Assembly: GCF_000283155.1 (NCBI RefSeq)
Contig: NW_004454209.1
Coordinates: 16,150,695-16,214,694, forward strand
Length of the DNA: 64,000 bases
Reading direction: 5' to 3'
DNA from: Ceratotherium simum simum
Lineage: Eukaryota; Chordata; Mammalia; Perissodactyla; Rhinocerotidae
Below the pieces are notes generated by a model. That model made no database searches. It worked only from the letters and a program-made list of their open reading frames with translations, and was not told where the DNA came from. Positions 45,700 to 56,269 of this stretch are shown piece after piece; position 1 is the first letter of the stretch; every line of letters starts with the position of its first letter. The translations under genes were made by a program, and so were the position numbers.

Positions 45700-46410
45700 T
45701 TTTCTCCTTCAGAAGTCTTTCTTATCTCAATAAATGGCACCAGTCACTCAAACCAAAATCCTAGAAGTCATCCTCTTTCCGGAACTCACATAGTCTTCCA
45801 ACAAGACTGACAAGTATACTCCAGAATAATACTGAATTCATCAACTTAGCGCCATCTCTCCATTGCATCCTCTCTAGCCCAAGCCAACATCATCTTTCAG
45901 CAGGTCAGATATACCTTCAGAATATCTCCCGAACATGTCATTTTTATCACCATATCCACTACGATGTCATAAGACCAAGCCACCATCATCTTTACCAGAA
46001 CTACTTGTGTCTACTCTTGTGCCCCCTCCCCGCCCCAATTGTAGTACATTTTCCATACAGCAGCCAGTGATCTGTCTCCTCAAAGCATATATCTCATCAT
46101 CACATTACCATACTTGAAATCTTCCAAAGGTTTCCCAAATGTTACCTCCTCAGAAAGGCCATCCCTAGCCATCTTAGCTAAAATCACTCTATGCTTTCCT
46201 TCTCCCACCTGCCATGCTTTACCACCAATGCTTTATTTTTTTTTTCCTAGCACTTATCAGTAACTGGAATTATTTTATTTGCTGTTTTATATGATTATTG
46301 TCTGTTTCCCTAATGACGTGCTTTAAGAGAAAAAAAGCCATATGTTCCAATACATATGCCAGTGCCTGATATTTTGTAGGCATTCAATAAATATTTGCTG
46401 GAAAAAAATG
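45700..46410 (+). mobile_element. L2 LINE 3' region and 3' end
   Basis: ATACAGCAGCCAGTGATCTG, AAAGGCCATCCCTAGCCATC, TAGCACTTATCAGTAACTGG and the end AGTGCCTGATATTTTGTAGG then ATTCAATAAATATTTGCTGG give the L2 3' order to its terminus. The upstream part (45720-45930) is more diverged. Confidence 0.88.
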
Positions 46411-47345
46411 AGAGTAGAGGTCACAGCAAGGACTGAGCCTGGGGTGATCCCTCTTACTGAAATAGTTGTTCTATTCAGTAGAGTCTGAGAAAAAGCTGTA
46501 CTTAGTTTGTTACTTTGTTTTATGAAGGACCCCCTGCACTGTGTCTGCATCTCATGTGTCAATTTTATGTTGGAAAAAAATATGTTGGCATGGTCCCTTG
46601 CTGTCATCTTATGCTGCTATCAGGCTTCTGTCTCCACCATAACCATAAGCGTTACTCATCACTAGCAGATGAACATGATTTTCAGCCATGAGAAAATAAT
46701 AAAAGGTTCTTAGTTCTAGGGTGCTCTAGGATTTTTCATAATGTTTTCAATGAAATAAATTAACCTCTGTTCTTTCATTTTATGGAAATGGCTCTGAATG
46801 TCATTAAAAACACACGTGTTTGTGACTAGATGGATTTCAGTACTTAACATCTTGTGTTAATCTTATTTTTTAAATCCCACTGCCAACCACTTTTGCCTGG
46901 TTGGACCACCCATATTTGGGTTTCTATGATACTCTTTTACAAATAGGCTCTTTTTTCCAGTGAATTTCCATACCTGGTCTACAAATGTCTGTTTTCTGCT
47001 TGCAAGAGAAGAGATAGCATACATACTGAGCACCAAGTTTATCCTCCCCTACCAATTTGAATTTCTTGTCAGATTTTTTTTCCTTTTCCTAATATGGGAA
47101 AACTCCTTAAAGCAGTGGAAAGAATATTCTCTGTAGCTCTAGAATCTGATTTGGGAGAAGAAGAGGTGCATTCCAGGTAGAAGCAGAGGGAATATGGATA
47201 TGTTATCTTAGAGAACTCAGAATTAATGCCACTCGCCTCCTCATTTCCTGCATTTCCTTTTTCAATGCCATTGACTCTGTCAAGCAAGATGTATTTACTA
47301 GGCCAGCTATCTGTCTAGCACTATAAAAGGTATTGTGGGATAAAG
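46411..47345. other. Intron, nothing recognised
   Basis: No exon or named repeat in about 0.9 kb. Confidence 0.35.
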
Positions 47346-47569
47346 CAGGGGTTGGCCAAACATGACTAACGGGCCAAATCCAGCTTGGTGCATGTTGTTT
47401 TATAATAAAGTTTTGTTGGAACACAGCTACATCCATTTGGTTGCCTGTTGTCTATGGCTGCTTGCATGCTACAAGAGCAGAGTTGAGTAATTGTGACAGA
47501 GACCATATGGCCCGAAAAGGCTAAAATATTTACTATCTGGCCCTCTACAGAAAAGTTTGCCAACTCCTG
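47346..47569 (-). mobile_element. MER3 (hAT-Charlie), full length
   Basis: Begins CAGGGGTTGGCCAAAC and ends GTTTGCCAACTCCTG, which are inverted terminal repeats. The inner words AAAGTTTTGTTGGAACACAG, TATGGCTGCTTGCATGC and TATTTACTATCTGGCCCT fit MER3 throughout. About 224 bp; no clear 8-bp target duplication remains. Confidence 0.92.
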
Positions 47570-48059
47570 GTATTATATAAGGCATGACCCCCATTCTCAT
47601 AGAGTTTATAAATTAATTGAGTTGGTTGTTAAAACGAGGAGTGATTGGTGAATCAGTAAATGCCAAATTGTATGATACTGAAGAGGATACCACAGAATGG
47701 TTATTGGTTGGGAAATAAACCTCGTTTACAGAGGAGCTGATTAGTTAAGTATGTTGAAATGTCTTTCCTCCCTCATTCTGTGCTTTTCTTTGTAAAGTAC
47801 CAGATATGCTATAAAATTAAAAGATACTCAAAACTTGGCTGTCAGAGCTTTTCCCAGCTATATGTCCTCCATAATTCCCCCAAAGAGATGTGTTGGAGAA
47901 ATAGGACAGGATTCTTAAGATTGCAACATTGTTCAGAACCATGCCCGCCATATCATAGATCCTCAGCTATGTTTGAATAAGTGAAAGAACATGCAAACTA
48001 TAAAGGAAAGAAAATTCTGTGCAAATAGTAGCTACTGTTATTGAGTATTCATGTGTGCC
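47570..48059. other. Intron, nothing recognised
   Basis: Possible MIR-like fragment at 47580-47700, too weak to call. Confidence 0.3.
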
Positions 48060-48195
48060 ACCTTAGAATGGTGTTTCTCAGCAGGAAAGATACTGGTTCT
48101 TTAAAAATTAAACAATCGTGGCATGTAAACCACTTAGCTCAGTGCCTGACACATGGCACATTATAAGTGCTTGATAAGTCCTTATGTCGTTATTT
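48060..48195 (+). mobile_element. MIR/L2-like 3' fragment
   Basis: AGCTCAGTGCCTGACACATGG and TTATAAGTGCTTGATAAG match the MIR 3' end; only the distal part is clear. (Words quoted loosely.). Confidence 0.6.
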
Positions 48196-48479
48196 AGAGG
48201 AAATTACATATTTACTTTCACACATAGTCCTAATTATACTGATATATATGAAAGTAAGAAAAACATTTAAATTAACCCCTGTTTGCATGACTCTATTAAG
48301 CATTAAGAAAACGTTTGTATTTAGGAAATACATAACAAAGTGATTCACAGTAATATAAAACTAGTTATTTTTTCATCAGTGTAGAAACATTCTTTTTTTG
48401 ATTTGGTTGTGCTGATTATTAATAATAACCCGTTAATATCTTTTAAATATCAAGAGAAATTAACTATAGTATATGAGGC
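48196..48479. other. AT-rich intron
   Basis: Nothing recognised. Confidence 0.3.
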
Positions 48480-48720
48480 TTTGTCTACTCAGTTGCTTTC
48501 TTTTATAAAAACTTTTTATTTTAATTTAACATAAATTCTAAAATACCGCTCAATGAATTTTCGCAAAGGAAGCACCCCTGTGTAACTGAGGTCGGGCAGA
48601 ATATTGCCAGCGTCCCAGACTACCCCCACCCTCACCCAGGCCTCCTTCACACTACTACTCGCCCAAAGGGAACCACTCTCCTGCCATAGAAACATACATT
48701 GTAAAGACTAATCAACGAGA
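48480..48720 (-). mobile_element. Old L1 3' UTR, antisense
   Basis: CTTTTTATTTTAATTTAACAT, CTCAATGAATTTTCGCAAAGG, AAGCACCCCTGTGTAACTG and AGGGAACCACTCTCCTGCC are typical of old mammalian L1 3' UTRs in reverse. (Words quoted loosely.). Confidence 0.65.
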
Positions 48721-49739
48721 TGTTAGCCTGTTCTTTTACTAAGTCCATAGACTCCTTTAGGCCTTTGGGAACAGTCTGGCATTTTAAGAAGAGAATAGTC
48801 TTCTGACACTGAAGTATTTCATGCTGAACATGTGAAAGTGCTTTTTACATCATCACTAATGTGCTTTGACATGTTTAAAATGAAAGCCTTCAGGGGCAGA
48901 CAATTATTTTCCTCTTCTTAAAATAGAGAGTGAGGCAGGGTTTAACTACATGAAAAAGTTCATGATTAAAAAGAACAACAACAATCAATCTGTTGAGGTT
49001 TCACTAGAATGCCCATTAGTCAGTCATGCAGACATAGCTAGATACGGAGATGTGGAAAGGAAATTTGAATGAATCTTTGTTCTTCCATCACCCTATGCAT
49101 TCAAGTAATTTCATTTTTTTGTGTTTTTCACTAATGTCAATGATAGAATTTATATCTCCCCTTCCTTCTTCTCTGCTCCAAAGGCCATGCTAATCTACAT
49201 TGACAATTACTTATATATTCTGAATAATGTATGAATATCCAAGAAAATGCTTTGAAAGATATCAAGTTTCTTATTTCTTAGAGTTATTTCCCCATCCTAA
49301 TTTTTCCTTGTTTTACTTCACGTTATGTGTTTTTAAATACTTAAAACAAACAAACAAAAAAAGGAGGTCATTACAATTCTTGTTCCCACATGTTTAGTTT
49401 GGCGTCTGATGCAAGGCCTCGATTGCAGGCTGAAGTGCCAGAAGCTCAAGCTGAAGACAAGAATGTGGTGGGCAGGCTTGAGATTTGAGTTCAGGAGGAG
49501 TGTTTATATTTTCCCAAGGGCCTCATTAACGAAGAGTCCAAGCCCTAAATGTTACTACCAACACATTTTAACTGACTGACTTTTCTGTTTTGTGAAGCCG
49601 AGTATCATCGTATATGTATACATCTTTAAACAATATCCTCTTCCTTTTCAACTGCCCTGAAAGCTACTAAAGTTTAAGAGTAAATCCTTATCAAATTTGA
49701 AGTTGTGTTTTTTTCAATATCGCATGGCACATATTTACA
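48721..49739. other. Intron, nothing recognised
   Basis: About 1 kb without a named repeat; an (AAAC)n run lies at about 49345-49362. No exon. Confidence 0.4.
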
Positions 49740-50085
49740 CAACAGAGTTTTATTTTTTGATATTTTCAAAGTTAGAAATGACTTAAGTGTCCATCAATAG
49801 GGAACTGATTAAATGAATTATGTTACAATGGAATACTGTATATCTATTAAAAAGAATGACATTTATTCACATTTGTTGAGGTGGTTGCAAAACCTCCTGA
49901 ATTATATGATCCTGTGTATTTAATATATATCTCTCTATGTGTGTTGTATTACAAAATATATTTAAATAAGCAAAAGACAAAGGTGATTGATTGTCTTTAG
50001 GAGGTAGATGGGGGACATTGTGCTTCCTGCTTTATATTCCCTTGTTTAAATATATGATATATTGATTATGTCTTAGCTTTAAAAA
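49740..50085 (+). mobile_element. Old L1/HAL1 3' end
   Basis: AAGTGTCCATCAATAGGGAA, ACAATGGAATACTGTATATC, TTTAGGAGGTAGATGGGGG and the TATATGATATATTGATTATG end follow an old L1/HAL1 3' region in sense. Confidence 0.65.
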
Positions 50086-50959
50086 GAGAAAATCAATTTA
50101 AATAGACTGTGTTGTGTTTGCATCTATTTTTTATATGTCTAGTATTTCAACCCTTTTTCTTTACATTTTAAAAGAAGATTCAGAATCCTCTCCAGAGCTT
50201 TGGCTAGAACAGCGCACAGCTTTGACTTGAGCGTGCTAGACAGGAGTCGGCTGGAGTTTGGTTTCCCGTTTGAGCCGTGCCATGCTTACAGGGAAATGCT
50301 GACCAATAAAGTCAGTGCCAAGACTGACAGTGGGGCAGGGAGAGTTCTTTAGCTCAGTTTCCTACACATTCGTCTGGGTCTGTTTTGTGGCTTTAATAGG
50401 ATTAGAGAAACATTTACATTGAGGCTTTAGGAGCATTTTCATATGCTCGACTCACAGAGCAATATAAACCCACAGGATTAAGAATATGATTTATATCAAG
50501 TCAATAGGGTAAGATGAGTGCATGCACCTGGTTCTCTCTTTGTTTTCTACTTGCTGAGGAAGGCGCTCTGAGACAGTAGAGACAGAAATGTATGTGTAGG
50601 CAAGGGCTTATTTTTCAAGGAGACATGATGTGAAGTATTTTTAAGGCAGTTCTACCTACTTAAGAAGAAAAGCAAGTCCAATTACAAGTGGTTTGTTGAA
50701 AACAAGATTAATATGGAAAATAATTTCTCTGTCAGATAGATTATCTCCATCGTTATTTGCTTAATCTTCCATATATGATATTTCTCAACCTAGCTTTTTC
50801 CTACGTTTCAAGTCCCATAAAGATTGAAGTTATTCTTCCTGACTATAATTCAGAGACCTGTATTACCTCTTGTAATTAGGTGAATATTGACTTACTCCAA
50901 CAGTCATCTAAACTGAGATAGGATTAACAACCTCAAGAAATTGAGAATGATAAGAAATA
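50086..50959. other. Intron, mostly unique
   Basis: The 50170-50300 part is GC-richer (TGAGCGTGCTAGACAGGAGT) but has no splice-bounded frame. No named repeat. Confidence 0.35.
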
Positions 50960-51755
50960 GTATCTAATTAGGAATTGTGGGACTGTTTTCCAAAAATGGC
51001 CACAGCAGTGTTCCCAGTCCAACATTCTCTTGCCACTCCCCATCAGTAAGCAGAGTCTGTTTTCCGGAGTCTGGGGCTGAACTTTGTGACTGCCTCAACA
51101 AATAGGATGTGATGGAATGATACTGCATGACTTTTTTTTTTTTTTTTTTACCCCTGTGGAAGATTCGCCCTATGCTAACATCTGTTGCCAGTCTTCCTCT
51201 TTTTTCTTTTATTTGTGAGCCACCACCACAGCATGGCCACTGACAGACGAGTGGTGTAGGTCTGCGCCTGGGAACTGAAGCCGGCCCACCAAAGTGGAGC
51301 ATGCTAAACTTAGCCACTAGGCCACCCGGGCTGGCTGATACTGCATGACTTTGAGGTTAGATCATAAAAGACAATAAGGCTTCCACCTATCTCTTTTTCT
51401 TCCTTGAAACACTCGCTTGTGGAATCTAGGCACCATGCTGTAATGAAATTCAAACCAGCCTATATGGGGGACCACATGGCGACTCCCATATGCAGAGGAA
51501 CTGAGGCCTCCAGCCTCCAGCCAGTATCAACCACCGGATGTGAGAGCGAATGAGCCCTCAGATGATTCTAGCTACTAGCCTTCAAGTCTTACAACTGAGG
51601 TCCCAAACATGGAGCAAAGACAAACCGTCACAGCTGTGCCATATTCAAATTCCTAACCCACAGAATTCATGAGCATAATAAATGGTTGTTTTATGCCACT
51701 GAGTTTTGGGGTAATTTGTTTTGCAGCCATGGTAACTGGTACAGGTCCACTTCTC
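50960..51755 (+). mobile_element. MLT1 MaLR LTR, split by an ERE
   Basis: Left part 50960-51133 (CAAAAATGGCCACAGCAGTG, CTGAACTTTGTGACTGCCTC) and right part 51336-51755 (GAAACACTCGCTTGTGGAAT, CCACAGAATTCATGAGCATA, TTATGCCACTGAGTTTTGGG, TTTGCAGCCATGGTAACTGG) form one sense LTR interrupted by a younger SINE. The AATAAA-type polyadenylation region is near 51677. Confidence 0.85.
51134..51335 (-). mobile_element. ERE SINE nested in MLT1
   Basis: T-run, CCTATGCTAACATCTGTTGC module, CCACCACAGCATGGCCACTG and the end GCCACCCGGGCTGGC. Perfect 16-bp target duplication TGATACTGCATGACTT at 51118-51133 and 51336-51351. Confidence 0.92.
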
Positions 51756-52674
51756 CTCCACTCAAGAGACGGATAAGGAAGTATCTGCAGACAAGGGCAA
51801 AATTCTTTTTGAGAGATAATTTTATATCTTCATGGTGTGGCTTGGATTCAAAGAGTAATTTTAAAAAGGCATACGTAGCTAATATTTTCTTTGAAATGCA
51901 CAAAGAATGACCGGAGGACTCGTTATTAAAAACTGCCTAGGCAAGCAGAGCTTCTGCATCCAGAAACCACTGAAAGGAGTCTCCTTTAGGTCCAATTAAG
52001 CACTCATTGAGATTCCAGGCTGTTTTAGGACTTGGAATGTTATCTAGACTGCTGGAGCAATCCAGAATACTGTCTTTTTAGAGGGATTTTAACATGTCAT
52101 TAACTAATTCGTCTAGTTTCAGAAGCACAAAATTGGCAATGCCATAAAGAAATTAGACTGGAGAGCTCACTGCATTAAATAGATCTAACAAAGTTTAGAA
52201 CATGAATGATTCTCAGTAACAACAATTTTCAGTGATATAAATTAAGAAACTTCACAGATTTTTTTCATTTTGTTTTGTTACAAATTTCAAGATGTACACA
52301 ATTTTCCAATAATTTTATAAATTATTGTTACTGATTTTTATTCCCCTATTCGTCTTGATTATATCTGTGTACCATAAAAATAAAAGCAATCTGCTATCCA
52401 TCATTTCATTATTTAGTGATGCAAACCTCTATTTCATGTGATATTGTATTTTATTAATAGGTGACGTAAATTTAAAGAATACCATCACCAGTGTACTGAG
52501 TACTTTATAAAATAATTTGCAGTTTCTTTTAATCATTTTAAATTCTTTGTATGTATTATTTTTGAAGGCAAAAATACCATTTGACTTGAAAATTTTGAAA
52601 ATGTATTACAGTATTTTTTATAAAGTACAATTACTAAAATAAATTTAGTAATTATCACTTCTCTTTTTGTTCTT
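51756..52674. other. Intron, nothing recognised
   Basis: AT-rich at 52200-52660. No exon or named repeat. Confidence 0.35.
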
Positions 52675-53215
52675 TACTCAGTAAATTCAGCAAACACTTA
52701 GTCAGCCCCTGTTATGTGCCAGGTACTGCCCTGGACCTTGGAGATACAGGAGTAAAGACATCAGAATCTCTGTTTCCCTAGGGTTTTCTTAGGGAGCTTA
52801 GATTTTAGTGAGGCATGGGACTGACAGTAAACAAATGTATGATATTTGGGGATGGTAAATGTCATGAGGAAAGATCAGAGTGACGAGTTAGTGATACAGA
52901 TGAAGAGCAGGGGTGATATTTTAGATAACATGAATGAAAGCAGGCCTCAGCAATGAACTGAGTTGGCATTTAAGAAGAGACTTGAATGTAAAGAGTAATC
53001 AAGTCATGCAGCTATTCAGAAGGATATTCCAGAAAGAGGGACTACCAAGTGCAAAGGGCTTATGTAGAAGAGAGCTTGGTTATATTTGAGAAAGGACAAG
53101 GAGCAGGATGGCTGGAGCAAAATGAGCAAAGGGAAGACTGTTAGGAGATGAAGTCGACAGGTTTGCCAAAAGGAAAGTGAAAAAAGTGATTTCGATGAAG
53201 GTGTGACTATCTCTA
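52675..53215 (+). repeat. Ancient interspersed repeat (family A), longest copy
   Basis: CAGCAAACACTTAGTCAGCC, TATGTGCCAGGTACTGCCCT, then GACTGACAGTAAACAAATG, GGCATTTAAGAAGAGACTTG, GGATATTCCAGAAAGAGGGA, AGTGCAAAGGGCTTATG and GGATGGCTGGAGCAAAATGA: a well-known old mammalian repeat in full order, but I cannot assign the name with certainty. Confidence 0.7.
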
Positions 53216-55185
53216 TCACATGCTGCCAATGTGTCTAGTAAAATGTGGACTTACAATGGAGCAGTTCTTAATGTAATATCTGGTGATCTCACATTGAAGG
53301 GACTTCAAAAATTATAATTTCATCTCTAGAAGAGATCGGTAGATTTATGATCAGAGCAATTGTTTTAATTTTTAAATGTATACATTTCAGAGAAGTAAGA
53401 TAGTGATCAGTATGAGTTTTAAGCATAAAATATATTACTAGGATAAAAATGGGTGGGAATAGTGGATGAATATAAAAGTTTAAGGAAAGAGAAGGAACAG
53501 TGTAAAATTTCCAGATTTTAAAGAAGAGTATGTTTATTTTTTTTAAATGAGTGATGGTGGGGTATATATAGGATACCTCTAAAAGAGTAAGTAGTTGTTC
53601 TATTTATGATGTCACCAAGTATAATTCCCTAGAAATTCCATCCTTCATAATTATGTAACTTATGATAAAAGTTTTAGATGTCCACTTAAAAATGTGTAAG
53701 GAGACTACAGGACCAAAATATTTGGAGACCACTGAATTAAAGCAATTTGAGAACAGTGTCATGGATTTATAAGGTACTGATGTGTAGTTAGTTTTCTCTA
53801 TTCCATGTGACACAGTGTATCTCTAACCTTTATCAACCAGTAAGAAAATGAGTATCATTGTCTGTATGTGTGTCCAGGAAAATAACATTGGGATGGGTCA
53901 GTATAAGTTCTGTTTGAAGAAATTCTCGAAGCATGTAGGTCAGTAGCATTCATTCCTTCAGCAAACTATTAAATATCGACCAAGAACAAGCTGCTATTAT
54001 TATTTCCTTGCAGTATGTGATATTTGGACACTCTTAATTAATTATGATAGCCCCAATGCCATGTTTAATCTTGGGAATTACAATAGTGCATTTCTTTAAT
54101 ATTGGTTATGCTTAATTTATAAGAAAACACATGTCTATGTGAAGCTTTAATCAGGTTATCTGCTTTTAATTATAGCATAATTCTACTTTAAAATATTTTC
54201 ATTGAGTCTATTTTCCGCTTTTTAGGATTTGTAGAATTGTGGCTTATTCATACTCCAAATCACGTGCCTGCACTCTCTTCATTAGGAGCAAGTTTTCAAA
54301 ACAAATAGAAACAAATAGTTTCCTTATTTTTACGTTAAATTTGTTCATTTCATTTTCTATCAATAGTTTGCTTGCCTATAAAATATACACAGCTTTGAAA
54401 TATTTTCTTCCAGGCTAACTTTTGTGGTTTTGTCCATTTATCAAGTAATTTATGATTAAGTTGATTTCCCAGTAGGTCACACTTAAAGTGTTTGTTATTG
54501 ATAACTATCATTTTGATATTTTGATTATCTGATAAATACATTTCTCAATCTACTTTCCCTTTTTTGCATTACCAAAGATTATTTTGATATGTATATAGTT
54601 AAAAATTCTGTGGTTCCCTTTATAAGAACTCAAGAATACAGAAAATATAACTATTAAAATGATCCTTAATATTTATTTATTGTGGTCCCCCTCCCCCTTA
54701 CCTTTTTTTAATAAAATAGCAGGGTAATGAGAACCTGATTTTAAAATGTTGCTTTGCTGGGAATTTTTTCAAACTTTATTTGAGAGGTGTTTCTTTAGCC
54801 TTTCCAACAGCTTCACTATTTGATTTGGACAACGGAAGTTACTTTGTAGTCTTTATCATATATGGATATTTTGTAATAATTTTCTAATCCGATGTTTTTG
54901 TTCATTTTTCTTGTACTTTTATATATCTTAGTATCTGAATAGTCTTTTATGGTATTACTCATTCATCCTACACAACTTACTAAAGTTGATTTTAAAAGAT
55001 AACCTCCCCACAGGTATTATTTGCATTAAATCTTTGTCTTCTATCATAAAGCATTGTACATTAATTCAGCGTGATAGTATGAGTTTAGACTCTGGAGCCA
55101 GGAACTTACATTTTCTAAATTTGGTTTTACTACCAATTCTCAGATGTAGAACTTTCTGATGTTTTAATTTACTCATCTATAAAAT
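53216..55185. other. AT-rich intron, nothing recognised
   Basis: About 2 kb without a named repeat; possible weak MIR traces at 55070-55180 (TAGACTCTGGAGCCAGGAAC). No exon. Confidence 0.4.
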
Positions 55186-55195
55186 AGGAGTGATG

Positions 55196-55435
55196 GGGGC
55201 CGGCCCGGTGGCGCAAGCGGTTAAGTGCGCGCTCCGCTGCGGCGGCCCGGGGTTCGCTGGTTCGGATCCCGGGTGNNNNNNNNNNNNNNNNNNNNNNNNN
55301 NNNNNNNNNNNNNNNNNNNNNNNNNNNNNNNNNNNNNNNNNNNNNNNNNNNNNNNNNNNNNNNNNNNNNNNNNNNNNNNNNNNNNNNNNNNNNNNNNNNN
55401 NNNNNNNNNNNNNNNNNNNNNNNNNNNNNNNNNNN
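55196..55435 (+). mobile_element. ERE1-type SINE, two-thirds lost in a gap
   Basis: Visible: GGGGCCGGCCCGGTGGCGCA head, GGTTAAGTGCGCGCTCC, and B-box area GGTTCGGATCCC, then N. The 10-bp target duplication AGGAGTGATG at 55186-55195 returns directly after the Ns at 55436-55445, so the gap holds exactly the rest of this SINE. The CpG-rich, little-mutated head suggests a young copy. Confidence 0.93.
55276..55435. other. Assembly gap (160 N)
   Basis: One hundred and sixty Ns. With the 80 visible bases this gives 240, about the length of an ERE1 with tail, so the gap estimate is plausible. Open frames drawn across it are meaningless. Confidence 0.98.
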
Positions 55436-55445
55436 AGGAGTGATG

Positions 55446-56269
55446 ATCATAATTTATTCAGTGCTTACTTTCCATTTTGCTTTTGAGACTTCCTTTGAAA
55501 ATATTAAATTAACCTGATGAAATGAAGGAAACAATGCTGAGTCCTAAAATCAATACTCTGCACAACTTTTTGTGAAGAGTTGTATACCAATGACCAATGC
55601 TGGTCATTGGCTTTTTCAATACAAGGGACCTTTGTGGAGTGATCATCAAACAGTGGAATGAAGTCCCCCAAGAGAAGGAAATGCCCGTCAGCTTTCCTTG
55701 CTTTCTGGGACTTCATCCCACTTTTTGATGATTGCTCCACACAGTCCCTCAGTCAAATAAAGCAGTTGTGATATTGTTTCCTGTCTACAGGATACATGGA
55801 GAAATTATCCATGACACTCTCCAGAGGCCTCAGTTCTCCTGCTAGGCTTAACTAAGCAAGACTCAAACATGTCTTTTCTTAACTATGGTTCAAGACTCCT
55901 TAAAAAACTGGATACTAGATTAGTAATTTTTAGACTAATCCATGAACTAATCAACTTTTGGCAGTCCCAGCTGAAATGCCACATTTGAGGAAGACTAATT
56001 CTGTGGAGATCTCTAAGATCTGCATTAGTGTGGTGGTCTTCCTCTTGAAACATTACCCCTACCTTTCCCCAGTTTCTCTCTCAGCTAACAACTCACGCAA
56101 GCCTGGACACTTAATTCATTTTAATGTATAGCTCTCCTATCACCAAACAGCCTACTTTTTTTGGTAAAGTTTGTATTTCTATATATACTCACCATAAATT
56201 TTAAAATATACTACAGTGTTTTCTTTGACGATATGCAGAGCTGTAAAAATGAGACCTCCATATAGCTTT
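55446..56269. other. Intron, nothing recognised
   Basis: GACCAATGCTGGTCATTGG at 55590-55610 is a small inverted repeat. No exon or named repeat. Confidence 0.35.

Noticed and set aside
55169..55486. Open frames of 72-98 codons spanning 55169-55486
   Set aside because: Most of their length is undefined residues from the N gap; the rest is ERE1.
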